Of a stretch of DNA of 14,510 bases, positions 8,563-14,510 are shown in pieces (the stretch's first letter is position 1; every line of letters starts with the position of its first letter). Below the pieces are notes generated by a model, which saw only the letters and a list, made by a program, of their open reading frames with translations, made no database searches and was not told the DNA's origin. The translations under genes and the position numbers were made by a program. The DNA is from CBDIHP01 sp965279195 (lineage in GTDB: Bacteria; Planctomycetota; Planctomycetia; Isosphaerales; Isosphaeraceae): positions 1 to 14,510 of the forward strand of contig CBDIHP010000006.1 of the NCBI GenBank assembly GCA_965279195.1. Reading direction: 5' to 3'.

Positions 8563-8820
8563 TCAGGCCGTGGCGACGGCGGGGAGGACGTTGATCCGGC
8601 GACCGTTCTGGTCGAAGGTCACGACGCCTTCCGCGAGGGCGAACAGGGTCCAGTCGTTGCCGATGCCGACGTTCTTGCCGGCGTGCCACTTGGTGCCGTT
8701 CTGGCGGCAGAGGATGCTCCCAGCCTTGGCCGTCTGGCCGCCGTAGAGCTTGATCCCCAGCATCTTGGGATTCGAGTCGCGGCCGTTGCGGCTCGAGCCT
8801 TGACCTTTCTTATGGGCCAT
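8563..8820 (-). CDS. rpmA: 50S ribosomal protein L27
   Basis: L27 is a large-subunit ribosomal protein whose N-terminal tail reaches toward the peptidyl-transferase centre. The 85-residue product matches the family in length and sequence: MAHKKGQGSSRNGRDSNPK at the start, LGIKLYGGQTAKAGSIL, and the RQNGTKWHAGKNVGIGNDWT core. The ATG at 8820 has AGGA about 11 bases upstream. It is the first gene of a minus-strand unit continuing into obgE, coaX and the mnmE-like gene. The usual upstream partner rplU (L21) is absent; the DNA upstream is a divergent promoter region instead. Confidence 0.98.
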   Translation of the reverse strand: MAHKKGQGSSRNGRDSNPKMLGIKLYGGQTAKAGSILCRQNGTKWHAGKNVGIGNDWTLFALAEGVVTFDQNGRRINVLPAVATA

Positions 8821-8908
8821 CGGTCGGTCGTCCTCAGAGCGTAGCTCAGTCTATCCTTCCGGCGAACCGCCCTACGCACCTCGCGCACGGACGCCGCGGA
8901 AAAATCCC

Positions 8909-8938
8909 ATGATATCGTCCGGGCCCGGCCCCTGGCAA
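8909..8938 (-). promoter_or_regulatory. Sigma70-type promoter for rpmA
   Basis: On the minus strand TTGCCA (8938-8933) and TATCAT (8914-8909) are separated by 18 bases; each hexamer matches the consensus at five of six positions. The predicted transcript begins near 8902, giving a leader of about 80 bases before rpmA. The spacer holds the perfect palindrome CCGGGCCCGG (8919-8928), a possible operator. Planctomycete promoter rules are poorly defined, so this rests on the E. coli consensus. Confidence 0.5.
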
Positions 8939-8966
8939 TGGCAGTCGTGGCGGGGTCGGAGATTTG

Positions 8967-9067
8967 AACCACCAAGACGCCAAGGACGCAGAGGTTGGAG
9001 TCGTTGTCAGAACTCTGAGTCTTTCCGGAACTCCCTCACTCTCTGTGTCCTTGGCGCCCTGGCGGCT
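8967..9067. repeat. Imperfect inverted-repeat element in the rpmA/ruvA divergent region
   Basis: The left arm (8967-8993, ...GCCAAGGACGCAGAG) and right arm (9041-9067, CTCTGTGTCCTTGGCGCC...) match as inverted repeats at 22 of 27 positions around a 47-base centre. Four of the five mismatches become G-U pairs in the minus-strand RNA. The wording 'ccaccaagacgccaaggacgcagag' resembles palindromic elements I associate with dispersed intergenic repeats in several environmental bacteria. It contains no ORF of note. Calling it a dispersed element is inference; only one copy is in the window. Confidence 0.5.
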
Positions 9068-9118
9068 CTATTCCGCCTTCAAGATCCCGACCCGAACGGG
9101 TCGAAAGGAAAAAGCGGC

Positions 9119-9147
9119 TTGCCTCGGCTGCGCCGGCGCGCGATAAT
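9119..9147 (+). promoter_or_regulatory. Sigma70-type promoter for ruvA
   Basis: TTGCCT (9119-9124) and GATAAT (9142-9147) are separated by 17 bases, close to the vegetative consensus. The predicted start near 9154 leaves a leader of about 40 bases before the ruvA GTG. A short A/T-richer stretch (AACAAATTAACA) follows the -10 hexamer. No SOS (LexA-like) operator was recognised here. Confidence 0.5.
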
Positions 9148-9194
9148 GACTGAACAAATTAACAGGACCACGGATCGGAAAGGACGGAACGCCG

Positions 9195-9842
9195 GTGATC
9201 ACGCAGATCCGAGGCATCCTGCGTTCGGTGGAGGAGGAGACCCTCACGCTCGCCGTCGAACCGATGGAGCTGGAGGTGCTCATCCCGGAGACCACCCGGC
9301 GGCATCTCCAGGGGAAGGTGGGTGAGGCGGTCTCGCTCTACACCCTCTTCTACATCGAGGGGAACCAGATGGCCTCGCGGATGAACCCGAGGCTGGTGGG
9401 GTTCCTGACGCCCCTGGATCGCGAGTTCTTTGAAATCTTCTGCTCGGTCGACGGCGTCGGGGTCCGCAAGGCCCTGCGCGCCATGGGTCGCCCCGTCCGC
9501 GACCTCGCCCGGATCATCCAGGATCAGGACGTTCAGGTGCTCGCGACCCTGCCCGGCATCGGCGAGGCGATGGCCGAGCGGGTGGTGGCCAAACTGAGGC
9601 GGAAGGTCGGCAAGTTCGCGCTCATCGTCGGGGAACAGCCGGAAGGCGCCCTTGCGGGGGGGGCGAACGGGGTCACGCCCTCGGCCGAGCCCGACGCGGT
9701 GAAGGATGCGTTCGGGGTCTTGCTGTCGGTCGGGCACTCCGAGAGCCAGGCCCGGATGATGCTCGACAAGGTGCTATCGGGTCGGAAGAAGTTCAAGTCG
9801 GTCGCCGACATCCTCGACGCGATTTACGAGAAGGAACGTTGA
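9195..9842 (+). CDS. ruvA: Holliday junction branch migration complex subunit RuvA
   Basis: RuvA binds four-way DNA junctions as a tetramer and loads the RuvB motor to drive branch migration during recombinational repair. The 215-residue product has the N-terminal OB-fold domain (residues 1-70), two helix-hairpin-helix motifs (VDGVGVRKAL at 85-94 and LPGIGEAMAE at 119-128), and a C-terminal RuvB-contacting domain (about 165-215) after a glycine/alanine linker. The start is a GTG at 9195 behind AAAGGACGG; MITQIRG matches the usual RuvA beginning. The acidic-pin loop of E. coli RuvA (two adjacent acidic residues) is replaced by a longer loop around 53-66 with only E55. It is transcribed toward the zinc-ribbon genes and ruvB. 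Confidence 0.93.
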   Translation: MITQIRGILRSVEEETLTLAVEPMELEVLIPETTRRHLQGKVGEAVSLYTLFYIEGNQMASRMNPRLVGFLTPLDREFFEIFCSVDGVGVRKALRAMGRPVRDLARIIQDQDVQVLATLPGIGEAMAERVVAKLRRKVGKFALIVGEQPEGALAGGANGVTPSAEPDAVKDAFGVLLSVGHSESQARMMLDKVLSGRKKFKSVADILDAIYEKER

Positions 9843-9936
9843 CCCGGGCCGGCCGCATCGCAATTTTCTCGATGGACGGTCGAATCCACCGGCGAGCGTG
9901 CCCTGACCCCGACCGGAGCGAAGAGGTCCCGAAGCG

Positions 9937-11073
9937 ATGCCCCCGTCACCGCCCATGACGATGTCCCCGAACCCTGGAGCCGCACAGCTCGCGTCCGGCG
10001 GCGGCACGTCCCCCGACCTCGTCCGGGAGATGCCCCACACAACCCCCTGCCCCCGTTGCAGCGGGCCCGTGGAGGATGACGACCGGTTCTGCCCGAGCTG
10101 CGGGGCGTCGAGTTCGGGCTCGGCCGTGGCCGAGTCGAAGCCTGGCGACAAGTCCCCGCTGACCGACGGCTTCGCCTGCAAGAATTGCGGCGCCGAGGTC
10201 CGCTGCGAGCCGGGCTCGCGGAGCACCACCTGTCCGTTCTGCGCGTCGCCCTATGTCGTCCAGCTCGACCATCGCGGCACCGACCGCCAGGATCCCGAGT
10301 TCGTGATCGGATTCGCGATCCCGTCCGACCGCGCCGACCTCATCTTCAAGCAGTGGATCGGCCGCAACGGGTTCTTCCGGCCGGGCAACTTCCACCTGCA
10401 GGCCCAGGCCGACGGGCTCAAGGGTGTCTACTTGCCATTCTGGAGCTTCAGCGCCCGGGCCGACTCACGATGGTGGGCCCAGATCGGGATGCACTGGTAT
10501 CGCACCGAGACCTACACCACCACGGATTCCAACGGCAAGACCGTCACCCAGACCCGCCAGGTCCAGGAGACCGAGTGGTGGCCCTGCGAGGGGGGCTTCC
10601 ACGCCTACCACAGTTTCTACCTGGTCAGCGCGTCGAAAGGTCTGCCGCAGAAGGTCGCGGAGTGGGTCCAGCCGTTCCAGCTCCAGGCGCTCAAGCGATA
10701 CAGCCCCGGGTTCCTCGCGGGCTGGCTGAACGAGGAGTACTCGATCGACAGGGACGAGGCGTACAACCGCAGCGCGGAGGAGTTCCATCGCCGACAGATG
10801 GAGACCATCGGTCGGTTCCTCCCCGGCGACACCCACGGCCAGTTGAAGGTCGACACCACGTTCTCGCAGACGAATTCCGACCTGATCCTGCTCCCCATCT
10901 ACCTCCGGGCCTACCAGTTCAAGGGCAAGGTCTACCGCACGCTCATCAACGGCCAGACGGGGATGATCGAGGGGGAGAAGCCGGTCTCGGCGATCCGGAT
11001 CACCCTGTTCGTGCTGGTGATCCTCGGGCTCATCGCCCTGGCCTATGCTCTGATCGCGGGGGTGATCCGATGA
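9937..11073 (+). CDS. Double zinc-ribbon, C-terminally membrane-anchored protein 1
   Basis: The function is unknown. Two four-cysteine zinc ribbons are visible: C38/C41/C52/C55 and C81/C84/C99/C102 (CKNC...CPFC). A long soluble domain follows, rich in aromatic residues (GVYLPFWSF, WWAQIGMHWY), as in the family loosely annotated as 'TFIIB-type zinc ribbon' proteins related to Bacillus YdjG. Near the end comes YRTLINGQTG and then a single hydrophobic segment (about 352-376), which suggests tail anchoring with the ribbons in the cytoplasm. The ATG at 9937 has AGAGGTC upstream; ATGs at 9955 and 9961 are alternatives. Its stop overlaps the start of the next gene, a paralogue. The 378-residue length includes a threonine-rich insertion near residue 190 that the paralogue lacks. 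Confidence 0.85.
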   Translation: MPPSPPMTMSPNPGAAQLASGGGTSPDLVREMPHTTPCPRCSGPVEDDDRFCPSCGASSSGSAVAESKPGDKSPLTDGFACKNCGAEVRCEPGSRSTTCPFCASPYVVQLDHRGTDRQDPEFVIGFAIPSDRADLIFKQWIGRNGFFRPGNFHLQAQADGLKGVYLPFWSFSARADSRWWAQIGMHWYRTETYTTTDSNGKTVTQTRQVQETEWWPCEGGFHAYHSFYLVSASKGLPQKVAEWVQPFQLQALKRYSPGFLAGWLNEEYSIDRDEAYNRSAEEFHRRQMETIGRFLPGDTHGQLKVDTTFSQTNSDLILLPIYLRAYQFKGKVYRTLINGQTGMIEGEKPVSAIRITLFVLVILGLIALAYALIAGVIR

Positions 11074-12035
11074 GCGGGAGCGTCACCCTGGAGCGCTGCG
11101 AGGTCTGCCGGGCCCTCGTCGACGTCGAGGACCTGTTCTGCCCCAACTGCGGCACCGAGGTCCCCGACCGCCGCGAGTCGGCGACGTCCAAGCTGAGCCT
11201 CGGCGCGCACAATTTCGGCTGCCAGAACTGCGGCGCGTCGATGAGCTACGACGCCTCGGCGCAGTCGCTCAAGTGCCCGTTCTGCGGCTCGACCGACCTC
11301 AAGGACGACGGCACCAAGGGCATCCTCAAGCCCGACTGCGTCATCCCGTTCGCCATCGACCAGGCCGAGGCCCAGGGGCGGTTGCTGGGCTTCCTCGGTT
11401 CGAGCATGTGGCACCCGGGGGACCTGAAATCGGGGGCCCAGCTCACCGAACTGACGGCCGTGTACGTCCCCTTCTGGGTCTTCTCGACCTCGGTCACGAC
11501 CCACTGGACCGGCGACACCAGCCACACCGGGGGCTTCTCCAACTCCGGCTGGGCCCCGCTCTCGGGCTACCGCGAGGCGAACTACGACAATCTCTGGATC
11601 CCGGCCAGCGAGGGCGTCACGGTCGGCGAGCTGGCGAAGGTCATCCCCTACGACATCCATCGGGCGGTGCCGCCCGAACAGGTCGACTTCTCGGGCCGGA
11701 CGGTCGAGCAGTTCTCCCTGTCTCGGAAATACGCACGCCCCCTGGCCCAGCAGCGTCTGGAGGAGTTGGAGGCGATGGCCGTCGCGCAGGTCATCCCCGG
11801 CCAGCACCGCAACATCCACGTCAACGTCCTGATGCAGGACGCCGAGTCCCAGGCCGCACTCGCGCCGCTCTATGTGATGGCCTATCGCTACAAGTCGAAG
11901 CTCTACCGCTTCGTGATCAACGGCCAGACCGGCCTGTCGACGGGGTCGGCGCCGATCTCGGCCGCGAAGGTCGCCCTCGCGATCGGCGGGGCCTTGCTGC
12001 TCATCCTCATCGGGGCCGCGTTCCTGCTCCGGTAG
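11070..12035 (+). CDS. Double zinc-ribbon, C-terminally membrane-anchored protein 2
   Basis: This 321-residue protein is a paralogue of the gene before it and begins at an ATGA overlap with that gene's stop; the frame stays open far upstream, but only this ATG starts at the first zinc ribbon. The ribbons are C10/C13/C24/C27 and C51/C54/C69/C72. Then come CVIPFAIDQAEAQ, the LTAVYVPFWVFSTS segment, and the shared YRFVINGQTGLSTG motif before one C-terminal membrane segment (about 298-320, ending FLLR). Its function is unknown; Bacillus relatives are linked to envelope stress, which I cite only as family context. Its position directly before ruvB, with its partner after ruvA, suggests co-expression with the branch-migration genes. 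Confidence 0.85.
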   Translation: MSGSVTLERCEVCRALVDVEDLFCPNCGTEVPDRRESATSKLSLGAHNFGCQNCGASMSYDASAQSLKCPFCGSTDLKDDGTKGILKPDCVIPFAIDQAEAQGRLLGFLGSSMWHPGDLKSGAQLTELTAVYVPFWVFSTSVTTHWTGDTSHTGGFSNSGWAPLSGYREANYDNLWIPASEGVTVGELAKVIPYDIHRAVPPEQVDFSGRTVEQFSLSRKYARPLAQQRLEELEAMAVAQVIPGQHRNIHVNVLMQDAESQAALAPLYVMAYRYKSKLYRFVINGQTGLSTGSAPISAAKVALAIGGALLLILIGAAFLLR

Positions 12036-12095
12036 GGTCCGTGTTTCCGGACCATTTGTTCACACACCGATGTTATCGGTCCGCGAGAGCGGATC
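12036..12095 (+). promoter_or_regulatory. Run of three short hairpins between the zinc-ribbon gene and ruvB
   Basis: Directly after the stop, GGTCCG (12036-12041) pairs with CGGACC (12048-12053) and is followed by ATTTGTT, a weak intrinsic-terminator shape. Next, CCGAT/ATCGG (12067-12079) forms a five-pair stem with a three-base loop. Then TCCGC/GCGGA (12080-12093) closes a GAGA tetraloop of the GNRA type. The last hairpin ends about six bases before the GGGGGAG ribosome-binding site of ruvB. Partial termination or translation control of ruvB is possible. Confidence 0.4.
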
Positions 12096-12108
12096 CTACG
12101 GGGGAGCC

Positions 12109-13194
12109 ATGCGAGAGCCAATCATCAAGGGGAAGCCCCAGGGGAGCGAGGACCCCGCGCGGGTGCAGAAAGAGGCGCCCCGGCCTCCGGATCAGGCGGA
12201 CGAGAAGCTCCGGCCGCAGAAACTCAGCGAGGTCGTCGGCCAGCGTCAGGTGGCCGAGCGGCTGTCGATCGCGCTGGCGGCCTCGCGGAAGCGGGGCGAG
12301 CCCCTGCCCCACATCCTGTTCGACGGCCCGCCGGGCCTGGGCAAGACGACGTTCGCGACCGTCCTGCACAACGAGCTCGGGGTCGAGCTGAACATGACGA
12401 GCGGTCCCGCGCTCGACAAGAAGATGGACGTGATGCCCTACCTCACCAACGCGGTCGAGGGATCCATCCTCTTCATCGACGAGATCCACCGCCTGCCCAA
12501 GACGGTCGAGGAATTCATCTATCCGGTTATGGAAGACTTCCGGGTCGACGTCGTGCTCGGCGAGGGGGTCGCCGCGCGGACGATCAACCTCCCGCTCAAG
12601 AAGTTCACGATCATCGGCGCCACCACGCGCAGCGGGATGCTCTCCAGCCCGCTGCGGGATCGCTTCCAGCTCCACGAACACCTGGAGTTCTACGACGTCA
12701 CCGACCTGGCGAAGATCGTGCAGATCAACTCGTCCAAGCTCAGGACGACCATCACCGAGGACGCCGCCTGGGAACTCGCCCGACGCAGCCGAGGCACGCC
12801 CCGGCTGGCGAACGCTCGCCTGCGATGGGTCCGCGACTACGCCACCGCCCGCGCCGACGGCCACATCACCCTGACCGTCGCGCAGGACGCCCTGTCGATG
12901 CAGGAGGTCGACGAGGAGGGGATGGACAAGCAGGACCGTCGCTACCTGGAGACGCTGATCCAGGTCTTCAACGGCGGCCCGACCGGGGCGGAAGCCCTGG
13001 CCGCGACGCTCAGCCTCTCGGTCGACACCATCGAGGACGAGGTCGAGCCCTACCTGCTCCGCAGGCACTTCATCGTCCGGACCCCCCGGGGGCGACGCGC
13101 CACGCCGCTGGCCTTCCGCCACCTCGGCTTCCCAGAGCCGGCGGCCGATCCCGATTTCTCGAACCTCCTCGACCAGCGAAGGCTGTTCGATTGA
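12109..13194 (+). CDS. ruvB: Holliday junction branch migration ATPase RuvB
   Basis: RuvB is the AAA+ hexameric motor that, with RuvA, pumps DNA through Holliday junctions. Clear motifs are Walker A GPPGLGKT (residues 73-80), Walker B with DEIHR (124-128), the sensor-1 stretch IIGATTRSGMLSSPLRDRF, the sensor-2 segment RSRGTPRLAN, and the C-terminal winged-helix part (EPYLLRRHFIVRTPRGR). I chose the ATG at 12109 (MREPIIKG) because GGGGGAG lies just upstream; an ATG at 12070 would add 13 residues that fall in the hairpin leader. The 361-residue length is slightly above the usual 330-350 because of a charged N-terminal extension of about 30 residues. It ends 247 bp before a convergent gene. Confidence 0.96.
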   Translation: MREPIIKGKPQGSEDPARVQKEAPRPPDQADEKLRPQKLSEVVGQRQVAERLSIALAASRKRGEPLPHILFDGPPGLGKTTFATVLHNELGVELNMTSGPALDKKMDVMPYLTNAVEGSILFIDEIHRLPKTVEEFIYPVMEDFRVDVVLGEGVAARTINLPLKKFTIIGATTRSGMLSSPLRDRFQLHEHLEFYDVTDLAKIVQINSSKLRTTITEDAAWELARRSRGTPRLANARLRWVRDYATARADGHITLTVAQDALSMQEVDEEGMDKQDRRYLETLIQVFNGGPTGAEALAATLSLSVDTIEDEVEPYLLRRHFIVRTPRGRRATPLAFRHLGFPEPAADPDFSNLLDQRRLFD

Positions 13195-13333
13195 CATCCG
13201 CTGCCGCCGGTCCAGCAAGTCACAGCAAGAGATCGTCCGCATCCTCGTTTCCGCCCCGACCGGGCGGCGAGTGATCCGGACGATCTCTTCGTATCTCGCG
13301 AGTCGATCACATTTTCGCCAAGCCATGAACCGA

Positions 13334-13368
13334 GAATGGGTCCGGGATTCATCATCCCGGACCCATTC
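13334..13368. terminator. 15-bp perfect hairpin, probable ruvB terminator
   Basis: GAATGGGTCCGGGAT (13334-13348) and its exact reverse complement (13354-13368) flank the five-base loop TCATC. It lies 140 bp after the ruvB stop in a convergent intergenic region. There is no T-run on either side, so it is not a classical intrinsic terminator, though hairpins without T-runs are common at gene ends in GC-rich genomes. Confidence 0.6.
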
Positions 13369-13397
13369 CTGGATCCAAATCGAATCGGGCGGCTTCC

Positions 13398-13429
13398 CGG
13401 CCGGGACCTCACGCGTGAGGTCCCGGCCG
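13398..13429. terminator. 32-bp perfect palindrome after the DUF11 gene
   Basis: Each 16-base half is the exact reverse complement of the other around the centre ACGCGT (13411-13416), giving a very stable GC-rich stem. It begins 12 bases beyond the TAA of the minus-strand DUF11 gene, the expected place for that gene's terminator. No T-run follows. A protein-binding palindrome is the alternative. Confidence 0.6.
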
Positions 13430-13440
13430 CGAGGCATCGA

Positions 13441-14510
13441 TTACCGCACCTTGGCCTGGAAGGAGACGTAGCCTTCGCCGCCCGGCGGAATCGCGCCGGG
13501 GAGGTCCCAGCGGAGTTCGACGGAGCCGACGCGGTTCTCCTTGGCGGTGAACACGGTCCCGGCGGGGCCCTTGGCCGAGCTGGGGACGTATTCGAGCCGG
13601 GGCAGGAGGCTATCGACGACCGACACGGCCTTGATCGGCGTGTTGCCCATGTTGCGGTAGCGGATGGTGTAGTTCAGGAGGTCGCCGGGCTCGGCCTCGG
13701 AGGCGTCGACCTGCTTGACGACGGCGAGTCCAGGCTTCTTCTCGGGCTCCTCGACGCCGACCACCTCGCGCGGCGTCCAGGTCATCACGGCCTGGCTGGC
13801 ACCCTCGATGATCCCGGTGATCACGGCGGACTCGGCCGACTTGATCTTCTGCGGGCCAATCACAATATTCGCCCTCATCGCCTTCTCGCGGGTCTTGCCG
13901 ACCTCGACCTTCTGCGCCAGGCGGTTGCCCGCCACGTGGGTCGAGAGGTCATATCCGGCCAGGACGCGGATCTCCGAGTGCTCGCCCGGATAAACCTTGC
14001 CCGCGAGTCCGGCCGCACGCGAGCGGTGCCGCGCGGTTTCGGCCAGTTCCTTCTGGTTGATCTTCTTGGAACCCTGGACGGCGCCCTGCATCGTCTCCTT
14101 CTGACTCCGCTCGGCCGAGACAACTTCCTGGACCTTGATTGCCTCGTTCAGGCCGATGCTGGTCCGGACGCCGGCGAACCGGGGGGCGTAGACGCAGACG
14201 AGGTTCGTCGGGAGGGCGCGGGCCCGCTTGGTGTCGTTGAACTTGACAATCGTGTCGCGCGGGTCGATGCCCCGCAGGCCGCCGTAGCCGCCGAAGTGGG
14301 CGGGCATGCCGTGGTCGCCGCCGTCGCAGAGGAACTCATCGCGAGGCATCCACGGGCGATTCGCCGGAGGCGGCGTGCCGCAGACCGGGCCACACGGCAG
14401 CTTGCAGCGATCGCCGTCGTAGCCGGTGAACGGGCACGGCTGGTTCGCCAGGCCGTCGCCCTGGGGGAACATCAGCTCGTCGCCGATCGGCAGCCGGCCG
14501 CCGACCCGCA
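13441..14510 (-). CDS. Cysteine-rich DUF11 (OmcB-like) envelope protein, 5' end outside the window
   Basis: This is the last 356 or so residues of a larger protein; the frame is open to the right edge, so the ATG at 14472 is not taken as the start. A cysteine-rich stretch comes first (CPFTGYDGDRCKLPCGPVC), followed by WMPRDEFLCDGGDHG and LVCVYAPRFAGVRTS. The middle is charged and probably helical. The final ~100 residues form a DUF11/immunoglobulin-like domain (PGLAVVKQVDASEAEPGD, NYTIRYRNMGNTP, ending YVSFQAKVR). DUF11 repeats occur in surface and cell-wall proteins, and the cysteine-rich type recalls chlamydial OmcB. A structural role in the cell envelope is inferred. A strong palindrome follows its TAA. 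Confidence 0.8.
   Translation of the reverse strand, partial: RVGGRLPIGDELMFPQGDGLANQPCPFTGYDGDRCKLPCGPVCGTPPPANRPWMPRDEFLCDGGDHGMPAHFGGYGGLRGIDPRDTIVKFNDTKRARALPTNLVCVYAPRFAGVRTSIGLNEAIKVQEVVSAERSQKETMQGAVQGSKKINQKELAETARHRSRAAGLAGKVYPGEHSEIRVLAGYDLSTHVAGNRLAQKVEVGKTREKAMRANIVIGPQKIKSAESAVITGIIEGASQAVMTWTPREVVGVEEPEKKPGLAVVKQVDASEAEPGDLLNYTIRYRNMGNTPIKAVSVVDSLLPRLEYVPSSAKGPAGTVFTAKENRVGSVELRWDLPGAIPPGGEGYVSFQAKVR

Noticed and set aside
10185..11069. Open frame extending the second zinc-ribbon protein upstream to 616 codons
   Set aside because: This part overlaps the first zinc-ribbon gene in another frame and translates to low-complexity Arg/Pro/Gly sequence. The real start is the coupled ATG at 11070.

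Overview
This is a GC-rich, gene-dense bacterial window that most likely comes from a planctomycete, probably of the Isosphaeraceae type. That placement is inferred from gene content and style: a very long alpha-2-macroglobulin with a helical-repeat N-terminus, a cysteine-rich DUF11/OmcB-like envelope protein, and a divergent RuvA. No rRNA, tRNA, CRISPR array, transposase or phage gene was seen.

Region 1 (1-8820, minus strand) reads rpmA > obgE > coaX > mnmE-like GTPase > alpha-2-macroglobulin. A good sigma70-type promoter precedes rpmA. The coaX stop and mnmE-like start overlap as ATGA. The block combines a ribosomal protein (L27), a ribosome-assembly GTPase (Obg), a CoA-biosynthesis kinase (CoaX), a shortened TrmE/MnmE-type GTPase and, after a 261-bp gap, a secreted alpha-2-macroglobulin. 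The last 1.3 kb of the alpha-2-macroglobulin is broken by about four single-base frame changes, so it is either decaying or badly sequenced there.

Region 2 (8821-9194) is a 374-bp divergent intergenic region. It holds the rpmA promoter, the ruvA promoter, and between them a roughly 100-bp imperfect inverted repeat that looks like a dispersed palindromic element.

Region 3 (9195-13194, plus strand) reads ruvA > zinc-ribbon membrane protein 1 > zinc-ribbon membrane protein 2 > ruvB. RuvA and RuvB form the Holliday-junction branch-migration motor. The two genes between them are tandem paralogues with two N-terminal zinc ribbons and one C-terminal membrane segment, joined by an ATGA overlap. Their insertion between ruvA and ruvB is the most interesting arrangement in the window. 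ruvC is not present.

Region 4 (13195-14510) starts with a 246-bp convergent intergenic region holding two perfect hairpins. It is followed by the 3' part of a minus-strand gene for a DUF11-containing, cysteine-rich envelope protein that runs off the right edge.

The 261-bp gap 5129-5389 and the 94-bp gap 9843-9936 hold nothing I can call with confidence.
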